Below, piece after piece: positions 1-6,066 of a stretch of DNA of 6,421 bases. Both the position numbers and the translations under genes were made by a program. A model generated the notes under the pieces. The model was not told the origin of the DNA, did no database searches, and was given only the letters and a program-made list of their open reading frames with translations. Positions within the stretch are counted from its first letter, which is position 1, and every line of letters begins with the position of its first letter. Source of the stretch: an uncultured Sutterellaceae bacterium (GTDB lineage Bacteria; Pseudomonadota; Gammaproteobacteria; Burkholderiales; Burkholderiaceae_F); NCBI GenBank assembly GCA_947253615.1, contig CAMYAA010000058.1, positions 1 through 6,421 on the forward strand. The letters are read 5' to 3'.

Positions 1-18
1 GCGAAGGCTAAGAAGTAA
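1..18 (+). CDS. 3' end of an upstream plus-strand gene (partial)
   Basis: Read in frame 1, the first bases encode Ala-Lys-Ala-Lys-Lys followed by TAA at 16-18. A lysine/alanine-rich tail is common in ribosomal, histone-like and other nucleic-acid-binding proteins, but five residues cannot identify the product. Support that this is a real gene end comes from the strong plus-strand intrinsic terminator about 40 nt downstream. The gene is convergent with the methyltransferase gene. The frame is inferred from the stop codon and the terminator only. Confidence 0.4.
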   Translation, partial: AKAKK

Positions 19-55
19 GCTGAACTAACTCTCCTCTCCTAAGTCATCTAGAGGT

Positions 56-100
56 ACGCTTGTCTGAGTGGGGCAACCCCGCTTAGGCAAGCGTTTTTTT
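56..100 (+). terminator. strong rho-independent terminator
   Basis: ACGCTTG at 56-62 pairs with CAAGCGT at 88-94. The stem continues inward with a few G-T wobbles to GGGG/CCCC around a CAA loop, about 18 pairs in all, and ends in seven T at 94-100. The T-run lies on the plus strand, so it ends the plus-strand gene finishing at 18. Read on the minus strand the same hairpin has no following T-run, so it should not be an efficient intrinsic terminator for the operon. Confidence 0.9.
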
Positions 101-177
101 GTTGGGGAACATCACGCAAGGTGGCGCTCCCCTTTGTCCTTCATGGGAGGACGTTAGGTGCCTGGAGGCGCGCGGAT

Positions 178-930
178 TTAGCCTTTTCGCGCAACGATCT
201 TAAAGAGAGGAACGGGATTCCACGTTAAATCGTGTTCGGGGTAGAGGCGTTCCGAGACGGTTTTGTCCACACTCACGGTGCTAAATCCAATGGATTTTAG
301 GGTGGATTCGTCCCAGGCTGGACGCTCAACGTGACTGATCGCCAATTCGGCTTTAATGGCATCACAGAGTTTAAGACGAGCTTCATCCATGCCACAGTGG
401 GCGTTGAGGGTTCCTTCATCTTCGAGCTCTTTAGTGAGTGCTTCAAACGAGACAGGCCCGTAAGCGGCATCAAAATTGATTAAGACCCCTTCGGGTTTGA
501 GCAGGTTAAACCAGTGTTGATAGGCCTGATGCGCGTCGGGCAGTGTCCAGGTAAGGTTACGTGTCACGATGAGATCAAAGCTTTCCGGCTCAAAGGGGGT
601 ATCGTCAGCACTGCCGATATAAAACGAAATGGCTTGTCCGTGCGCCTTGGCGGTTGCTCGGGCTTGCGTGATCATTTGGGGCGAGAGGTCGATCCCTTGG
701 CAATGCGCACCTTCCTCTGAGAGTAAGATGGCTAAAAAGCCTGTTCCTGTCCCCACGTCTAAGACATCAAGGCCCGTAAAGGGCTTGGTGAGCACGCTAC
801 ACTCTTTGATCCAACGGGCTCGTTTTTCCGGTACAAATTCCAATTGACGGGATTGAACAAACTCTTCGGCTCGTGTATCCCAATAGGCGGCAATTTTTTC
901 TTTGAGTTCATTTGGATTTTGATAAGACAT
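178..930 (-). CDS. class I SAM-dependent methyltransferase
   Basis: A 250-residue cytoplasmic protein with the Rossmann-type fold of the UbiE/Methyltransf_11 group. Visible motifs are YWDTRAEEF near residues 16-24, the SAM-binding glycine loop VLDVGTGTG at 56-64, the acidic ribose-binding end of strand 2 (GID, Asp81), SADDTPF at 107-113, the strand-4 segment FDLIVTRN at 118-125 followed by WTLPD, and LLKPEGVLINFD at 143-154. The C-terminal part (about 158-250), with RPAWD at 203-207 and an LFKIVARKG end, probably shapes the acceptor site. The acceptor is unknown. It is the last gene of the operon, starting 34 nt after nikE, and has no clear Shine-Dalgarno sequence, so expression may be low or coupled. 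The only in-frame ATG giving the full N-terminal helix is at 930. The methyltransferase call is firm; a role in metal-ligand metabolism is inference from position. Confidence 0.88.
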   Translation of the reverse strand: MSYQNPNELKEKIAAYWDTRAEEFVQSRQLEFVPEKRARWIKECSVLTKPFTGLDVLDVGTGTGFLAILLSEEGAHCQGIDLSPQMITQARATAKAHGQAISFYIGSADDTPFEPESFDLIVTRNLTWTLPDAHQAYQHWFNLLKPEGVLINFDAAYGPVSFEALTKELEDEGTLNAHCGMDEARLKLCDAIKAELAISHVERPAWDESTLKSIGFSTVSVDKTVSERLYPEHDLTWNPVPLFKIVARKG

Positions 931-964
931 AACTTGCTTGATGGATAAGGTTATAGGGGCTCGA

Positions 965-1741
965 TCACCACTTCAAAGCTTGAAGGGCACGAATGAGTTT
1001 CTGAACGAAGGGATTTTGACTCGAGGTCAATTCGTTCATGGGAAGATCCTCGACGATGCGTCCCTGGTCTAGGAAAAGAACGCGAGAGCATAACGAGGCG
1101 ACAGCTTGAATGTCATGCGAAATAAAGAGCCAGGAGGTTTTTTCATGACGCAAGGTTTTTAGGAGTTCAATAATTTCCGCTTGAACGGAAACATCTAAGG
1201 AACTCACCGCTTCGTCAAAAACGATAAAGCGAGGATTGGCAATTAATGCGCGAGCAATACAGACGCGCTGACACTGACCCCCGGAGAGTTCGAAGGGGTA
1301 ACGCGTTAAATAGGACGCATTGAGTCCGACTTTTTCAAGGAGTTCAATCGTGCGTGCTTTTATGGCCGGTGAGGCCTCGTTGGACGTCCCCCTAAAGGGT
1401 TCGAGAATAATCTCTTGAACCGTCCAATTGGGATTCACGCTATCGGCGTAATTTTGGAAAACGACACTCATTGCGCCTCGATGCGTGGAGCGCCAATGCT
1501 TTAGAGGCTCGCCTTCCGTGATAATTTCCCCCTGATCGGGCTTTTCAATGCCCAGTAAGAGTCGCGCTAATGTACTTTTCCCTTTACCGGAGAGTCCAAT
1601 TAAACCGACGATTTCACCAGGATAGATTTCGAAATTAATGTCTTGGAGCACGTCGGTATAGGTAGGAAACCAGGTCTTCCCTGGGCTCGGGTAGCGTTTG
1701 CTGACGTGTTTGACTTCAATGAAGGGCTTCTGAGTGTGCAT
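965..1741 (-). CDS. nikE: nickel ABC transporter, ATP-binding protein NikE
   Basis: The second of two ATPase subunits that power import through NikBC, acting on the cytoplasmic face of the inner membrane. Of 258 residues, the sequence shows Walker A GLSGKGKST at 49-57, the Q-loop VVFQ at 93-96 followed by the ADSVNP region, the ABC signature LSGGQCQRV at 152-160, Walker B FIVFDEA at 172-178 with D-loop SSLD at 180-183, and the H-loop ISHD at 207-210. All catalytic elements are intact. The order signature-FDEAVSSLD and the N-terminal stretch resemble E. coli NikE, including the DEA instead of the more usual DEP. It starts 3 nt after the nikD stop; GGAGGG inside the end of nikD lies about 8 nt before the ATG, so translation is probably coupled. 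Length is normal. The related Opp/Dpp ATPases are the alternative, but gene order and the linked NikA favour NikE. Confidence 0.9.
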   Translation of the reverse strand: MHTQKPFIEVKHVSKRYPSPGKTWFPTYTDVLQDINFEIYPGEIVGLIGLSGKGKSTLARLLLGIEKPDQGEIITEGEPLKHWRSTHRGAMSVVFQNYADSVNPNWTVQEIILEPFRGTSNEASPAIKARTIELLEKVGLNASYLTRYPFELSGGQCQRVCIARALIANPRFIVFDEAVSSLDVSVQAEIIELLKTLRHEKTSWLFISHDIQAVASLCSRVLFLDQGRIVEDLPMNELTSSQNPFVQKLIRALQALKW

Positions 1742-1744
1742 GCT

Positions 1745-2560
1745 TTAACCCTCCGCGATGCCAGGACAATGATTCATCAACATTTGCCGTGTGGAGATTA
1801 AATATTGGGTATAGGGCGCTTGAGGGTGCTTGAATAGGGCTCGATTGCCGTACTCAATGACGTTACCGTCTTTCATCACGAGGAACTGATCGGCCAATGC
1901 ATGGGCGACACCGAGATCATGGGTGATGATAATGAGGCTCGTGTGGTGTTGGGCCCGAATGCTTTGAAAGGCCTTAATCACCTCTTGCGAAGCAATGACG
2001 TCGAGAGCGCTCGTGGGTTCATCGGCAATAATGAGTTTGGGTTGCGTCAGAAGGGCGCAAGCAATTATGATGCGCTGCAACATGCCCCCAGAGAGTTCAG
2101 ACGGGTAGCGTTCAAGGATGGCGCGGGGATCATCAAACTGTAGGGTCTGAAGCATATCGAGGATTCGAGCCTGGGCTTTCTCGGGCGTAACCTTCGGTTG
2201 GATAACCTTCAAGGTCTCAAGCAGTTGTTGACCGATACGCATGAGTGGATCAAAAGCACTCATGGGTTGCTGAACCATAAAGAAAATTTCCGACCCGCGT
2301 AATGCACGTGTGCGTTTGGCATCGCCCAAAAAAGCGTTGCCTTCGTAATAAGCTTTACCGCTCACGTCAAAGCCGCGGCCTAAAAGGTCGAGAAGGGCCA
2401 ATTGGGATAAGGATTTTCCAGCGCCCGATTCCCCCACGATGGCGAGGCACTCTTGGGGGTAAAGGGTAAAGTTAACGTCTTTGACGAGAGGAGCTTGTCC
2501 TTTTAAACCTACGGACAGATGCTCAACTTTTAGCAAGGCGCGAGAGTCGGGGTGACGCAT
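1745..2560 (-). CDS. nikD: nickel ABC transporter, ATP-binding protein NikD
   Basis: The first ATPase subunit, expected to pair with NikE in the nucleotide-binding dimer below NikBC. In its 271 residues I see Walker A GESGAGKSL at 43-51, the Q-loop VQQPMSAFDP at 96-105, signature LSGGMLQRI at 156-164, Walker B LIIADEP at 176-182 with D-loop SALD at 184-187, and H-loop ITHD at 212-215. LSGGMLQR is close to the MSGGMLQR I recall for E. coli NikD and distinguishes it from NikE. The C-terminal part (about 240-271) carries HPQAPYTQYLIS, typical of the oligopeptide/nickel subfamily. The ATG at 2560 shares one base with the nikC stop codon (TAATG), and AAGGAG sits 8 nt upstream, so translation is likely coupled to nikC. 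Nothing is truncated. Confidence 0.9.
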   Translation of the reverse strand: MRHPDSRALLKVEHLSVGLKGQAPLVKDVNFTLYPQECLAIVGESGAGKSLSQLALLDLLGRGFDVSGKAYYEGNAFLGDAKRTRALRGSEIFFMVQQPMSAFDPLMRIGQQLLETLKVIQPKVTPEKAQARILDMLQTLQFDDPRAILERYPSELSGGMLQRIIIACALLTQPKLIIADEPTSALDVIASQEVIKAFQSIRAQHHTSLIIITHDLGVAHALADQFLVMKDGNVIEYGNRALFKHPQAPYTQYLISTRQMLMNHCPGIAEG

Positions 2561-3423
2561 TAGGCTTGCTCCTTGGAGGGTGAGGGTCGGTTGGCTTGAA
2601 TGTGACGCAAATCAAAAGCATCACGCAACGCATCCCCTAAGAAATTAAAAGCCGCAACGACGATCAAAATAGCCGCCCCTGCTGGAATCATTTGGTAAGG
2701 ATTGATGGTGAGGATATCTTTTGTCTCGGCGAGCATCATGCCCCATTCGGCGGTTGGGGGTTGAACGCCTAAGCCTAAGAACGATAGGGCTGAAATCATT
2801 AAGATCACACTGCCCGTGTCAAGGGTCATTAAGACGAAGAATTCGCCCATTGCGCCTGGAATTAAATGCTTGAAAAGAATGCGTGTGGAGGATAGGCCGA
2901 CGACTCGTGCAAAACTTACATAGTTTGATTGTGTGAGTTTTCGAACCAGCGTTCGCATCATACGTGCGTACCAAGGCCATTTAGCCACGATACAAGCGAG
3001 AATGACGTTAGGTAAGCCTGGGCCTAACATGCCCACGATTGCGAGAATCATCACTTCGGAGGGAAAGCTCATAAGAATGTCACAGAGTCGCATCATCACT
3101 TGATCGGTTTTTCCACCGCTAGCCCCTGCGATAGCGCCATAAAGCGCACCGAGGATGGAAGTGCAAAGCATCGTGAGGATGGCGGTATACACGGTTGAGC
3201 GGATCCCCCAGATTAAACGCGATAATAAATCGCGTCCTAATAGATCGGTGCCTAACCAATGGGCGGCGCTCGGTCCTAAAAGTTTGTGAGCAATATCAAC
3301 TTGATTGGGGTTGGCAATCGGGAGAATTGGAGCGAGGGCGCCCAAGAATAAAATCACAGCAATGAGACTCAAGCAAAGGCGTGCGACGTTATCTTTCATG
3401 AGGCGTTTGAGCACAATTTTCAT
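2560..3423 (-). CDS. nikC: nickel ABC transporter, permease NikC
   Basis: An inner-membrane permease of 287 residues that forms the channel with NikB. An N-terminal membrane segment (about 13-34) is followed by the family's periplasmic motif HWLGTDLLGRD at 55-65. Further hydrophobic segments lie at about 78-100, 123-147, 195-215 and 243-262. The cytoplasmic EAA-type loop that docks on the ATPases is around 168-190 (FARVVGLSSTRILFKHL). SFLGLGVQPPTAEWG near 214-228 and FNLLGD/ALRD-type residues near the C-terminus are typical of NikC/DppC/OppC. The segment order and the WYARMMR stretch at 151-157 match E. coli NikC well. The ATG at 3423 has GAGGG about 8 nt upstream within the 18-nt gap after nikB. 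The gene is complete. Confidence 0.9.
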   Translation of the reverse strand: MKIVLKRLMKDNVARLCLSLIAVILFLGALAPILPIANPNQVDIAHKLLGPSAAHWLGTDLLGRDLLSRLIWGIRSTVYTAILTMLCTSILGALYGAIAGASGGKTDQVMMRLCDILMSFPSEVMILAIVGMLGPGLPNVILACIVAKWPWYARMMRTLVRKLTQSNYVSFARVVGLSSTRILFKHLIPGAMGEFFVLMTLDTGSVILMISALSFLGLGVQPPTAEWGMMLAETKDILTINPYQMIPAGAAILIVVAAFNFLGDALRDAFDLRHIQANRPSPSKEQA

Positions 3424-3441
3424 GATGAAACCCTCGAAGTC

Positions 3442-4368
3442 TTAGTGATTGCGTTCACGTGGATCCATCCACGCAATACACAAGTCGGCCAATAAATTAA
3501 ACGTGACGAACAACACGGCCATCATCAGGATATAGGCCTGGATGATCGGAAAGTCGCGATTAAAGATGGCGGTCACACACAGGCGTCCAATGCCGGGCCA
3601 GGCGAAGATGCTTTCAACAACAAAAGCCCCAGCAATGAGTTTAGGAATGGACATCCCAAGGGTGGTGATCGTGCCCCTTAAGGAATTCCAAAGGATATGT
3701 TTTTGAATTTGAAATTCGGAGAGTCCACGAGCGCGAGCGAACGTCACCCAATTTTCATGTTGAGTACGAATCATTTCGGCTCGAATTAATCGTAAATAAG
3801 TGCCTACGTAGGCTAAAGAAAGCGTTATCGCGGGAAGCACAATGGATTCGGGCGAGCGCATACCACTCGTGGGTAAGAGATTGAGTTCGACCGCGAAGAG
3901 CCACATCAATAAGAGGCCAGCCCAAAAATTCGGGAAAGCTGAGCAGATAAAGACAAAACCTCGAATGATTTTGTCGAGGAATCCGCCCTCAAAGCGTGCA
4001 CAAAGCATGCCGAGCGTTACGCTGATAATCACAATGATCGCGAGCGTCACGAGGGCCAAATAGATCGTAGCCGGAAAGGCCTGGAGCATATCATCAATGA
4101 CGCGGTGTCCATTGACGTAGCTTCGGCCAAAGTCGCCCTGAAGCGCATGGCCTAGCCAATGAAAATAGCGAATGAAAAACTGTTCGTCCAAGCCCAACTC
4201 ATGACGAGTTTGCGCAATTAATTCAGGCGTAGGGACCATGGCATTGACGCGAATGGCCACTTCGTCCGGGTCAGAGGGACTCAGTGAAACCAATATGAAA
4301 GAAATAAAAGATATGCCTAACAATATTGGGACTAAGCCGAGCACACGACGAATTAAAAGCGCAAACAT
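3442..4368 (-). CDS. nikB: nickel ABC transporter, permease NikB
   Basis: The partner permease of NikC, 308 residues, in the inner membrane. The first membrane helix (about 9-29) follows a positively charged N-terminus (IRR). A periplasmic stretch then carries TPELIAQTRHELGLDEQ at 47-63 and GDFGRSY at 78-84, both hallmarks of the NikB/DppB/OppB family. Other membrane segments are at about 102-123, 138-160, 176-195, 240-260 and 279-301. The EAA loop is near 205-230 with ARARGL at 211-216. VESIFAWPGIGR and AIFNRDFPIIQ near the C-terminus are almost the same as I recall in E. coli NikB. It starts 29 nt after nikA; AAAGGA lies 11 nt before the ATG, a slightly long spacing. The protein is intact and of normal length (E. 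coli about 314). Confidence 0.9.
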   Translation of the reverse strand: MFALLIRRVLGLVPILLGISFISFILVSLSPSDPDEVAIRVNAMVPTPELIAQTRHELGLDEQFFIRYFHWLGHALQGDFGRSYVNGHRVIDDMLQAFPATIYLALVTLAIIVIISVTLGMLCARFEGGFLDKIIRGFVFICSAFPNFWAGLLLMWLFAVELNLLPTSGMRSPESIVLPAITLSLAYVGTYLRLIRAEMIRTQHENWVTFARARGLSEFQIQKHILWNSLRGTITTLGMSIPKLIAGAFVVESIFAWPGIGRLCVTAIFNRDFPIIQAYILMMAVLFVTFNLLADLCIAWMDPRERNH

Positions 4369-4397
4369 CGTTTGAATTGTCCTTTAGCGAACTTCGT

Positions 4398-5948
4398 TTA
4401 CTTAGCTCGCGGAGTTTGCTCAAATTCCATAATTTCGAACGGAATTTCGTATTGCGTGACCGCAAACTTCACGTTCTTTAATTTCGTGGAGTAGACCGCT
4501 TTAGTGCGCGAGTAAGAAATCGGCACATACACGCCAGAATTATGGATACGCGTGAGGATGTCCTTGATTAATGCTTGACGTTTTGTGGCGTCAGGTTCGG
4601 TCATTAACACGGTAATTTCGTTGTCGATCAATTCCTTATCTTTCAAACCGATCTGAGCTTGATAGTCACCGTGGGCAGGAATACGCCACGAGGAGAAGTA
4701 GCTCTGAGGGTCATAAGGGGCGCCCCAAGAGAGCGAGTACTGCATATCGAACTTGCTCGTGCGTTGACGATCTAAGAACGCTTGCTTTTCTTCCCCAATA
4801 ACCTTCATGGCGATACCGACTTTAGCTAAGTCTGCCTGAATCGCTTCAGCAATGGTTTTTTCCTGAGCATTTTTGGAGTTGAAATAGAAGTTCACTTCAC
4901 AGCGATGACCGTCTTTTTCACGAACACCGTCAGCGCCCATTTTCCAACCGGCTTCGTCGAGCAATTGGTTGGCCAAGGCCGGATCGAACTCACGTGGCTT
5001 TAAGGGAATGTCGGCCCCGTTGAGAATGCCGTCCACGATCGCTTGGCGATTGATAGCGTGTTGAATAGCTTCACGAACTAAGGCGTCCCCCGTAATGGGT
5101 TGATTCGAATTCAACAAAATGGCGCGACTCGCGATGGGACGCGATTGAATAGCGGCAAATTTACCTTCTTGCTGAAGTTGCTTAAAGGCATCGGCCGACA
5201 ATTGGTTACCGTCAGCACCAAAGATAAGGTCAATTTCCCCTTTCTTTAACGAGAGGAGCATGGTTTGCGGGTCAGGCATGACCATCCAGCGAACGGATTC
5301 GATCTTGGGTTTAGCACCCCAATAGTTGGGGTTGGCCTTAAATACCGAGTATTGATTGTCTTTGTGTTCCGCTAAGACCCAGGGCCCCGTACCGTCTAAA
5401 CAAGAGACGCCATCTTTGGTGCCTCCGTCCTTCATACAATTAGGCGAGATAAAACGGAATGGGCGAGTTAAGCCCAATTCAATCAAGGTGGGGAAGTAAG
5501 CGTGTTTGAGAACGAGCTTGACGGTCAGAGGGTCAACGACCTCAACGTGATCGATTTCGCGCACCATGTCCATCCAGGCGTGACGAGACTTGTTAGCCAT
5601 CACGGCATCGATGTTTTTCTTGACCGATTCTGCGTCGAAAGGCGCGCCATCGGAGTATTTCACATTAGGACGCAAATGGAAGGTGTAGACACGGCCATCT
5701 TCGGAAATATCCCAGCTTTGAGCGAGCCAGGGCTTTACGGTACCATCCGGCGTGTTAATGACTAACGGTTCGAACACCATGGCTTGGGCGGCCATTTCGC
5801 CGAGGTAGAGGTGGGGATTGATATTACGAATATCTTTCATGGAGGCGTAATTCAATTCCGTTTTCTTCTGGAGCGCTTCAGGCGCTTTTTGTTCATCCTT
5901 GTTGTCCCCGCAAGCACTGAGCAGGACTACGCTAGACATTAAAGCCAA
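4398..5948 (-). CDS. nikA: nickel-chelate substrate-binding lipoprotein NikA (5' end frameshifted)
   Basis: The periplasmic binding protein (SBP family 5, cluster C) that captures nickel, in E. coli as Ni-(L-His)2, and hands it to NikBC. The frame given starts at a TTG at 5948 and has 516 codons. LSAC at 11-14 minus Gly is a lipobox, so Cys13 should be lipidated. Residues matching known E. coli NikA ligand contacts are Met52 (M27), Arg122 (R97), Trp125 (W100), Arg162 (R137), Trp408 (W398), Tyr412 (Y402) and His426 (H416). WGAPYDP, GTGPW and the EIPFE end confirm the family. About 15 residues are missing near 311-316 compared with E. coli. Neither TTG 5948 nor ATG 5939 has a ribosome binding site or a charged signal n-region. 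The natural start is almost certainly ATG 5971, out of frame by one base. If that shift is real, the gene may be off or weakly expressed. Identity of the family is firm; exact ligand is less so. Confidence 0.88.
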   Translation of the reverse strand: MALMSSVVLLSACGDNKDEQKAPEALQKKTELNYASMKDIRNINPHLYLGEMAAQAMVFEPLVINTPDGTVKPWLAQSWDISEDGRVYTFHLRPNVKYSDGAPFDAESVKKNIDAVMANKSRHAWMDMVREIDHVEVVDPLTVKLVLKHAYFPTLIELGLTRPFRFISPNCMKDGGTKDGVSCLDGTGPWVLAEHKDNQYSVFKANPNYWGAKPKIESVRWMVMPDPQTMLLSLKKGEIDLIFGADGNQLSADAFKQLQQEGKFAAIQSRPIASRAILLNSNQPITGDALVREAIQHAINRQAIVDGILNGADIPLKPREFDPALANQLLDEAGWKMGADGVREKDGHRCEVNFYFNSKNAQEKTIAEAIQADLAKVGIAMKVIGEEKQAFLDRQRTSKFDMQYSLSWGAPYDPQSYFSSWRIPAHGDYQAQIGLKDKELIDNEITVLMTEPDATKRQALIKDILTRIHNSGVYVPISYSRTKAVYSTKLKNVKFAVTQYEIPFEIMEFEQTPRAK

Positions 5949-5971
5949 AACGGTTAATGTTTTTTGGTCAT
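5946..5971 (-). other. nikA: displaced nikA start with frame break at an A6 run
   Basis: ATG at 5971-5969 opens MTKKH and then stops at TAA. Adding one A to the run of six A (minus strand, plus-strand T at 5960-5965) would give MTKKTLTV, joined directly to LALMSSVVLLSAC. That would be a standard lipoprotein signal peptide with two lysines, a hydrophobic core and a lipobox, and a total of 524 residues. The break is read straight from the sequence; whether it is an indel error, a mutation or a switch cannot be told here. Confidence 0.75.
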
Positions 5972-5978
5972 TGAGGTT

Positions 5979-5982
5979 CCTC
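5979..5982 (-). promoter_or_regulatory. nikA ribosome binding site
   Basis: GAGG on the minus strand lies 7 nt before ATG 5971. It is the only good Shine-Dalgarno match near the 5' end of nikA and therefore decides the intended start, against the downstream TTG and ATG in the main frame. Confidence 0.75.
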
Positions 5983-6024
5983 TTTGTTATTAGTCTTCAT
6001 AAAGTTGAAGAAAAGGTAGGATTC

Positions 6025-6053
6025 AGTATAACAAAGGGGTTACATATTGTGAC
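6025..6053 (-). promoter_or_regulatory. putative sigma70-type promoter of the nik operon
   Basis: On the minus strand, -35 GTCACA (plus 6048-6053, 4 of 6 matches to TTGACA) and -10 TATACT (plus 6025-6030, 5 of 6) are separated by exactly 17 nt. Transcription would start near 6018, leaving a leader of about 47 nt before ATG 5971. No other promoter is evident inside the tightly packed operon. Confidence 0.55.
6027..6044. promoter_or_regulatory. imperfect palindrome over the promoter, possible operator
   Basis: TATAAC at 6027-6032 and GTTACA at 6039-6044 are inverted with one mismatch around a 6-nt spacer. The element covers part of the -10 box and the -10/-35 spacer, the usual place for a repressor. 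It is shorter than, and does not match, the E. coli NikR operator I know (GTATGA-N16-TCATAC), so the regulator is unknown. An element this short can arise by chance. Confidence 0.3.
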
Positions 6054-6066
6054 GTTTGACAAAGAT

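Noticed and set aside
104..135. Second plus-strand terminator (GGGGA/TCCCC stem then TTT)
   Set aside because: The stem encloses a large interrupted loop and only three T follow; a strong terminator already lies just upstream.
4271..4465. 64-residue minus-strand ORF across the nikA-nikB junction
   Set aside because: It lies in another frame over well-supported nikA and nikB coding sequence and matches no family.
5968..6000. Ten-codon leader peptide MKTNNKEEPQ overlapping the nikA ATG (ATGA)
   Set aside because: It has no ribosome binding site and no attenuator-like structure or regulatory codon run; the overlap is probably chance.
5972..6020. Nickel-cobalt riboswitch in the nikA leader
   Set aside because: The predicted leader is about 47 nt, too short, and lacks the four-way junction stems and conserved G-rich loops.
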